Origin: Arsenophonus fragariae
GTDB taxonomy: Bacteria > Pseudomonadota > Gammaproteobacteria > Enterobacterales > Enterobacteriaceae
Length of the DNA stretch: 64,000 bases
Assembly: GCA_047291315.1 (NCBI GenBank)
Contig: JBDPYZ010000002.1
Coordinates: 1 to 64,000, forward strand
Reading direction: 5' to 3'
Shown here piece by piece: positions 59,396-64,000 of the stretch; the first letter of the stretch is position 1; each line of letters begins with the position of its first letter. The notes below the pieces were generated by a model, which saw only the letters and a program-made list of their open reading frames with translations, had not been told where the DNA came from and searched no databases. The position numbers and the translations under genes were made by a program.

Positions 59396-59887
59396 TTATT
59401 TAACCTTCTTAATAACCAGATCGGTAATATTTTTCAGGTTCGAGCTGTCTTTTGCATAGAGAACCGCATTCACGTCAACAACAACGTCGTAACGCTCTTT
59501 CTCTGCAACACCTTTGGTTGCCGTCTTTATAGTTTGCAATATCTTGTTGCGCTCTTCTTGCTGACGACGTTGGTTATCTTGTTCAAATTGCTGTGCTTTT
59601 TTAAGAAAATCTGTCCGTTTAACCTCAAACGCTTGAAGACCTTTTTCATTAGGCTTAGGGACACTTTTTTGCAATTTTTCCGCCCGAGCCTGTAAGTCTT
59701 TTTCCATATTTTGCAACTCGTTAGCTCGTCCTTTGAATTCTTTTTCAAGCTGCTTAGATACCGCTTTACTTATTGCTATGTCCTGAAAAACTTCACCGAC
59801 GTTAATAACGGCAACTTTCTCTGCATAAGCACTGGCAGCTATAGATAAAATCAAACCTAAACCAGCTGCATACAACAATTTTTTCAC
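59396..59887 (-). CDS. skp: Periplasmic chaperone Skp (OmpH)
   Basis: Trimeric jellyfish-shaped chaperone that carries unfolded outer-membrane proteins to the BAM complex. It has 163 residues (E. coli 161). A signal peptide (KKLLYAAGLGLILSIAASAYA) is cut near residue 22. The first strand VAVINVGEVFQDIAIS is followed by long charged coiled-coil arms (about residues 45-125) and the closing strand YDVVVDVNAVLYA. It sits between bamA and lpxD, 60 bp after bamA, in the standard order. Confidence 0.96.
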   Translation of the reverse strand: MKKLLYAAGLGLILSIAASAYAEKVAVINVGEVFQDIAISKAVSKQLEKEFKGRANELQNMEKDLQARAEKLQKSVPKPNEKGLQAFEVKRTDFLKKAQQFEQDNQRRQQEERNKILQTIKTATKGVAEKERYDVVVDVNAVLYAKDSSNLKNITDLVIKKVK

Positions 59888-59947
59888 ACTAAACTCCTTA
59901 TATCTTACGATCTGACCACAAGAGAATTGATGAATTGAATTGACGTT

Positions 59948-62350
59948 TTACCACGTCCTACCGATATTAAACTGAAACTCTTCAGATTTGTCACCTTCAT
60001 AATCTTTTATTGAATTGGCATAGGAAAAAACCAGTGGGCCAAGCGGTGATATCCATTGTAATGCAATCCCTGTCGAAACTCGAATATTGGATGCCTTACC
60101 ATAGTCAGGCATTCCTGCTCTCCAGCTTGCAAGGGTGTTACTCCAATTCGAATCCCAAACAGTACCAGCATCAATAAAGAAAGATGTTCTGATCGAATTA
60201 GCATACTTTTCATCAATAAACGGTGGTGGCGTAATTAACTCTAATGACGCTGTTACCATTGCATTACCACCAACAGCATCCGTTGATGGGCTACCCGATT
60301 TTGGACTTATTACATCATTTTTTTCTTCAAGATAAATCGCCTTAGGTCCGATATTCTTGGAACGAAAACCACGTACCGTACCGGCACCACCAGCATAAAA
60401 GTTTTCATAAAACGGTAATTCTTTACCGCCAAAACCATTTCCATAACCCAGTTGTGATCGACCTAATAATACCCATTTATGATCCTCATCAATGGGATAA
60501 TATTGCGATGTATCAAACCGAATGCTATAGTATTGGTTATTGGAACCTGGAATGGTGATTTTACTATTTATCGAAGTTTTATTCCCTGCTGTCGGGAAGA
60601 AACCACGATCCAAGTTATTATAAGTCCAACCTAAATTAAGGGTAAAATCATTAGCATTATAACTCGTTTTATCATCAAAATTGAGATTTTCACCCATACT
60701 ATTTAAATAGCGCCACATCCCAACTTGGGGTTTCATATCAGATAAGGAGTTATGAAAAAAGCCTACACCAATTCGAAATACATTATTTTCATTAAAAGGA
60801 AAACCCAAGGTACTATCAAAACCGTAAGCTTTATTATTATAGCTTGAAAGAGCAGCATCCTTGGCACTAAAATCATTATAGAATAATCGCACACCTAAAC
60901 TGACACCATTGACCGTAAAATAAGGATCCGTTAATGATAATTCTGTATAAGTCGAATAATCATTCTTACTCGCACTAATACCAACGGCATTACCTGTACC
61001 AAGCCAGTTTTCTTGTTGAACGCCCACTTGGAAACTAATACCACTTTCAGTACCGAAACCAATACCAAAGTTCATCAAACCGGTATTACGTTCTTTAACT
61101 TTATAGACAACATCAACTTGATCAGGTGTATCAGGTACACGTTGCATTTCAACACCGACGGTTTCAAAAAAACCAGTACGATTTAATCGTTCTTTACCCA
61201 GGTTAACCAAATCATTGCCTAGCCAAGCACCCTCCATCTGGAGTATTTCACGACGTAAAACAGCATCTTTACTAATATCATTACCGACAAAACGGATTTG
61301 GCGAACATAGAAACGGCTACCCGTATTAACATTCACATGCAGTTTAACCGTTTTATCTTCATCATTGATTTCAGGTTGGGTGATAACACTGGGATAAGCA
61401 TAACCATAACGACCAAGGAGATCCTTAATTTTATTCTCCATATTAGTCACTTCAGTACCATTATAAAGCGAAGAAGGTTTGATGGTGATTAATTGATTGA
61501 TTTCATCATAATGGCCAGCGGTTTCGCCATTTAATTCAATACCTGATATGGTATATCTATCACCCTCTGTTACATTGATAGTAACATAAATACCTTTCTT
61601 ATCAGGTGTTAGACTTACATTTATTGAGTCGATATTAAATTTGGCATAACCCCGGTCGAGATAAAAACTGCGTAGTGTTTCTAAATCACCAGCTAGTTTT
61701 TGTTTTTGATATTTTTGATCAGCAATAAAATTCCACCAAGGCACATCATCACGTAATTGAAAACGATTTACCAACTCACCTGTAGTAAAGTCTTTATTAC
61801 CGATGATATTAATCTGTTGGATCTTAGCTGAGACTCCTTCAGAAAAGATTAATTTTAAGTCAGCACGATTACGCGGTAGCGATGTGACTACAGCTTTAAC
61901 AGTCGCATTATACTTACCGACACTATAATAAAAATCTTCCAGCCCCTTTTCTATATTCGCCAGCTTTGTGCGATCAAGGGCTTCACCAACTCGAATATTT
62001 GAAGCCTCAAGATTTTGCTTTAATAAATCGTCTTTAACCGACTTATTACCAGAAAATGTAATGCTTGCAATGGTTGGCCGCTCTTTTACTTGAACTATCA
62101 GCGTATTTCCATCACGCAAAACTCTAACATCTTCGAAATTACCCGTTGAAAATAGAGCTCGAATAATACGACTTATATCGTCATTATTAATCGTATCTCC
62201 TACCCGCACCGGCATATTCAATAGTGCTGCACCAACGGCGACGCGCTGAAGACCTTCAAAATGAATATCCTGTACTACAAACCCGTCTGAACCGTATGCA
62301 GCGGCGCTGCCAAATAGCAGCGATGCTATGAGCAACTTTTTCATCGCCAT
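59948..62350 (-). CDS. bamA: Outer membrane protein assembly factor BamA
   Basis: Essential core of the BAM complex that inserts beta-barrel proteins. It has 800 residues (E. coli 810). The signal peptide is MAMKKLLIASLLFGSAAAYG. Five POTRA domains (about residues 22-420) include FVVQDIHFEGLQRVAVGAAL, ERPTIASITFSGNKSV and RQIRFVGNDISKDAVLRRE. The C-terminal 16-strand barrel contains the conserved loop-6 motif VRGF in YAGGAGTVRGFRSKNIGP and ends with the targeting signal FQFNIGRTW. It lies 33 bp after rseP. Confidence 0.97.
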   Translation of the reverse strand: MAMKKLLIASLLFGSAAAYGSDGFVVQDIHFEGLQRVAVGAALLNMPVRVGDTINNDDISRIIRALFSTGNFEDVRVLRDGNTLIVQVKERPTIASITFSGNKSVKDDLLKQNLEASNIRVGEALDRTKLANIEKGLEDFYYSVGKYNATVKAVVTSLPRNRADLKLIFSEGVSAKIQQINIIGNKDFTTGELVNRFQLRDDVPWWNFIADQKYQKQKLAGDLETLRSFYLDRGYAKFNIDSINVSLTPDKKGIYVTINVTEGDRYTISGIELNGETAGHYDEINQLITIKPSSLYNGTEVTNMENKIKDLLGRYGYAYPSVITQPEINDEDKTVKLHVNVNTGSRFYVRQIRFVGNDISKDAVLRREILQMEGAWLGNDLVNLGKERLNRTGFFETVGVEMQRVPDTPDQVDVVYKVKERNTGLMNFGIGFGTESGISFQVGVQQENWLGTGNAVGISASKNDYSTYTELSLTDPYFTVNGVSLGVRLFYNDFSAKDAALSSYNNKAYGFDSTLGFPFNENNVFRIGVGFFHNSLSDMKPQVGMWRYLNSMGENLNFDDKTSYNANDFTLNLGWTYNNLDRGFFPTAGNKTSINSKITIPGSNNQYYSIRFDTSQYYPIDEDHKWVLLGRSQLGYGNGFGGKELPFYENFYAGGAGTVRGFRSKNIGPKAIYLEEKNDVISPKSGSPSTDAVGGNAMVTASLELITPPPFIDEKYANSIRTSFFIDAGTVWDSNWSNTLASWRAGMPDYGKASNIRVSTGIALQWISPLGPLVFSYANSIKDYEGDKSEEFQFNIGRTW

Positions 62351-62383
62351 TGTTGTTATGAATATTCCTAACTAGTCTCTCTC

Positions 62384-63736
62384 TTAAAGACGAGAGAAAT
62401 CATTGAAAAGTGCAAGCCCCATTAATAATATCAATGCAATAGCACCAATACGATAACTGAAGTCTTGTACACGCTCAGACACTGGCTCTCCTTTAATCTT
62501 TTCGATTAGCAAGAAAAGTAAGTGCCCACCATCTAATACAGGCAAAGGAAACAGGTTAATGATCCCTAAATTGACACTAATTAATGCAATAAACATCAGA
62601 TAATACACTAACCCAGACTCAGCCGAAATCGCTGCCGCTTTTGCAATAGAAACAGGCCCACTAAGATTATTAAGTTTAATATCACCAGTAACCAATTTAC
62701 GCATCATACTTACTGTCAACTTCATCAACTGCCAAGTTTTATCCGTTGCCTGGTACAATGCATAAAACGGACCATATTGCTGAGTGATTTTATACTCATC
62801 TGCAAGTGGTATTACCGATAATTCAAGCCCAGCAAATCCAATTTGCCACCCTTTAGCTATCGTTTTTACTTCCGGTGTTAACGTTAATTGCTGCTGTTTA
62901 CCTTGTCTTTCGATAGTCAATAACAATGGAATGTTAGGACTTTGCCGAACAAAATAGGTGAATGGATGCCAAATATCTATCATTTGCTCACCCACTTTTA
63001 CAATCCTGTCTCCTATTTGTAAACCTGATAATGCCGCCGCTGATCTAGGTTGAATATTACGCACAACGGGATCTTGCCTAGCACTAACTGGCATAATACC
63101 CAAAGATAAAACCGGATCCTGGGTTTCTGGATCAAAATGCCATTCCCTCAAATTAATCACTTTTTTTATCGGTGTTGAATTTCCAATAGGTAAAATCTTC
63201 ACGCTTAATTCTTCATCACCAATTTTGCTAATTAAGGCAACACGAACAGCGTTCCAGTCAGGGGTTTTGATACCATCTATTGATTTTAGTTCCATACCTG
63301 GCGAAATATTTGCTTGCTCAGCAATCGAGTTTGACTGAATATCTTCAATAACAGGACGCACAGAAGGTATACCAATAATGAAAACTAACCAATAAGCAAA
63401 TATCGCCAATAAAAAATTGGCTATTGGCCCAGCACTAACCACTGCGGCACGCTGACCTACTGTTTTATTATTAAAAGCAAAGTGGCGACGCTCTGACGCT
63501 ACAGGAGCAACCCGCTCATCTAGCATTTTTACATAGCCGCCTAAGGGGATTATAGCGATAACAAATTCTGTACCATGACGATCTACTTTACGCCATAAGG
63601 CTTTTCCAAAACCAATGGAAAAACGCTCAACATAAATACCACAGCACCTAGCTACCCAGAAATGGCCAAATTCATGTACGATAATTAGTACACCTAATGC
63701 AATAATAAATGCAGCTAAACTCCAGAGAAATCCCAT
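62384..63736 (-). CDS. rseP: Intramembrane zinc metalloprotease RseP
   Basis: Site-2 protease that releases sigma-E by cutting RseA and also clears signal peptides. It has 450 residues, as in E. coli. The zinc motif HEFGH (IIVHEFGHFWVARCC) is in the first membrane segment. Two PDZ domains lie at about residues 115-310 (SIAEQANISPGMEL and RSAAALSGLQIGDRIVK). The third zinc ligand is in LFPLPVLDGGHLLF. It begins 15 bp after the cdsA stop. Since rcsF and nlpE are broken, sigma-E may be the main envelope stress route still intact here. Confidence 0.97.
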   Translation of the reverse strand: MGFLWSLAAFIIALGVLIIVHEFGHFWVARCCGIYVERFSIGFGKALWRKVDRHGTEFVIAIIPLGGYVKMLDERVAPVASERRHFAFNNKTVGQRAAVVSAGPIANFLLAIFAYWLVFIIGIPSVRPVIEDIQSNSIAEQANISPGMELKSIDGIKTPDWNAVRVALISKIGDEELSVKILPIGNSTPIKKVINLREWHFDPETQDPVLSLGIMPVSARQDPVVRNIQPRSAAALSGLQIGDRIVKVGEQMIDIWHPFTYFVRQSPNIPLLLTIERQGKQQQLTLTPEVKTIAKGWQIGFAGLELSVIPLADEYKITQQYGPFYALYQATDKTWQLMKLTVSMMRKLVTGDIKLNNLSGPVSIAKAAAISAESGLVYYLMFIALISVNLGIINLFPLPVLDGGHLLFLLIEKIKGEPVSERVQDFSYRIGAIALILLMGLALFNDFSRL

Positions 63737-63751
63737 TATATACCTTAAAAA

Positions 63752-64000
63752 CTAAAAAAATAACAATGTCAATCCTGCAAAAACAGGTATAGCCGCTGTC
63801 AAACTATCGATTCTATCTAATACGCCACCATGTCCTGGAATTAAATAACTACTATCTTTGATGCCAGACTGACGTTTAAACATACTTTCCGTTAAATCAC
63901 CAAAGACAGAGACAATCACTACAATAACAGAACAAAGTAGTAAACTCTTGGATATCAGTAAAGCAGGAACAGATAAACTAAATAGCCAGGCAACTATGCC
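63752..64000 (-). CDS. cdsA: Phosphatidate cytidylyltransferase CdsA (3' part; runs off the window)
   Basis: Integral membrane enzyme making CDP-diacylglycerol from CTP and phosphatidate. Only the last 82 codons are in the window. They show GDLTESMFKRQSGIKDSSYL and IPGHGGVLDRIDSL, the CDS signature with its metal-binding acids, then a last membrane segment TAAIPVFAGLTLLFF and the stop at 63752. The frame is open to the window edge. It is upstream of rseP, as in all enterics. Confidence 0.96.
   Translation of the reverse strand, partial: GIVAWLFSLSVPALLISKSLLLCSVIVVIVSVFGDLTESMFKRQSGIKDSSYLIPGHGGVLDRIDSLTAAIPVFAGLTLLFF

Overview
The window is chromosomal DNA of an AT-rich (visibly below 40% GC) gammaproteobacterium of the order Enterobacterales. 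The gene order is close to the E. coli 0-minute and 4-minute regions (mog-talB-yaaA-thrCBA-arcA-creA-rob-gpmB-yjjX-trpR-slt-ettA-nadR-radA-serB-ytjB-deo-yjjV/U-prfC-rimI-holD-rsmC, then rrn-gmhB-metNIQ-rcsF-trmO-proS-nlpE-rof-tilS-accA-dnaE-rnhB-lpxB-lpxA-fabZ-lpxD-skp-bamA-rseP-cdsA). About 19 genes are recognisable but broken by stops, frameshifts or deletions. This load, the base composition and the 16S signature suggest an insect-associated symbiont of the Morganellaceae, most likely Arsenophonus or a close relative. The genus is an inference from recalled sequence and was not tested by a search. I saw no phage, insertion sequence, CRISPR array or defence system.

Left part (1-35,500). A decayed mog is followed by intact talB and yaaA. 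The whole threonine operon (thrL-thrA-thrB-thrC) is a graveyard with remnants of its attenuator. Regulators are kept: arcA with a well-placed FNR-like box, rob, and trpR with a trp-operator-like palindrome over its start region. creA, gpmB, yjjX and slt are broken. Then come intact ettA, nadR, radA and serB, although radA carries substitutions at catalytic acidic residues. The deo cluster keeps deoD, deoB and a CNT-type nucleoside transporter, but deoC has two in-frame stops and deoA is gone. prfC, holD-rimI and rsmC are intact. yjjV, yjjU, a FliB-like flagellin methylase, a YjbB-like Na/Pi transporter and a family 2 glycosyltransferase are pseudogenes.

Middle (35,750-41,640). A complete rRNA operon lies on the minus strand: 16S, tRNA-Ile(GAT), tRNA-Ala(TGC), 23S, 5S, with promoter and boxA elements. 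It is the most unusual part of the window. The 23S gene carries intervening sequences in helices 25 and 45, so it is about 285 nt longer than the E. coli gene. The 16S gene lacks a 36-nt block containing helix 6 (V1) and has a substitution in the near-universal 338-355 site. Both spacer tRNAs carry substitutions at structurally important positions.

Right part (41,640-64,000). gmhB and a MetJ-box-controlled metNIQ methionine importer are intact. The envelope lipoprotein genes rcsF and nlpE and the tRNA methyltransferase gene trmO are pseudogenes. From rof onward every gene is intact: the tilS-accA-dnaE-rnhB-lpxB-lpxA-fabZ-lpxD-skp-bamA-rseP-cdsA block for tRNA modification, fatty-acid and lipid A synthesis, DNA replication and outer-membrane assembly. 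The overall picture is relaxed selection on biosynthesis, cell-wall recycling and stress sensing, with strong retention of information processing and envelope construction.
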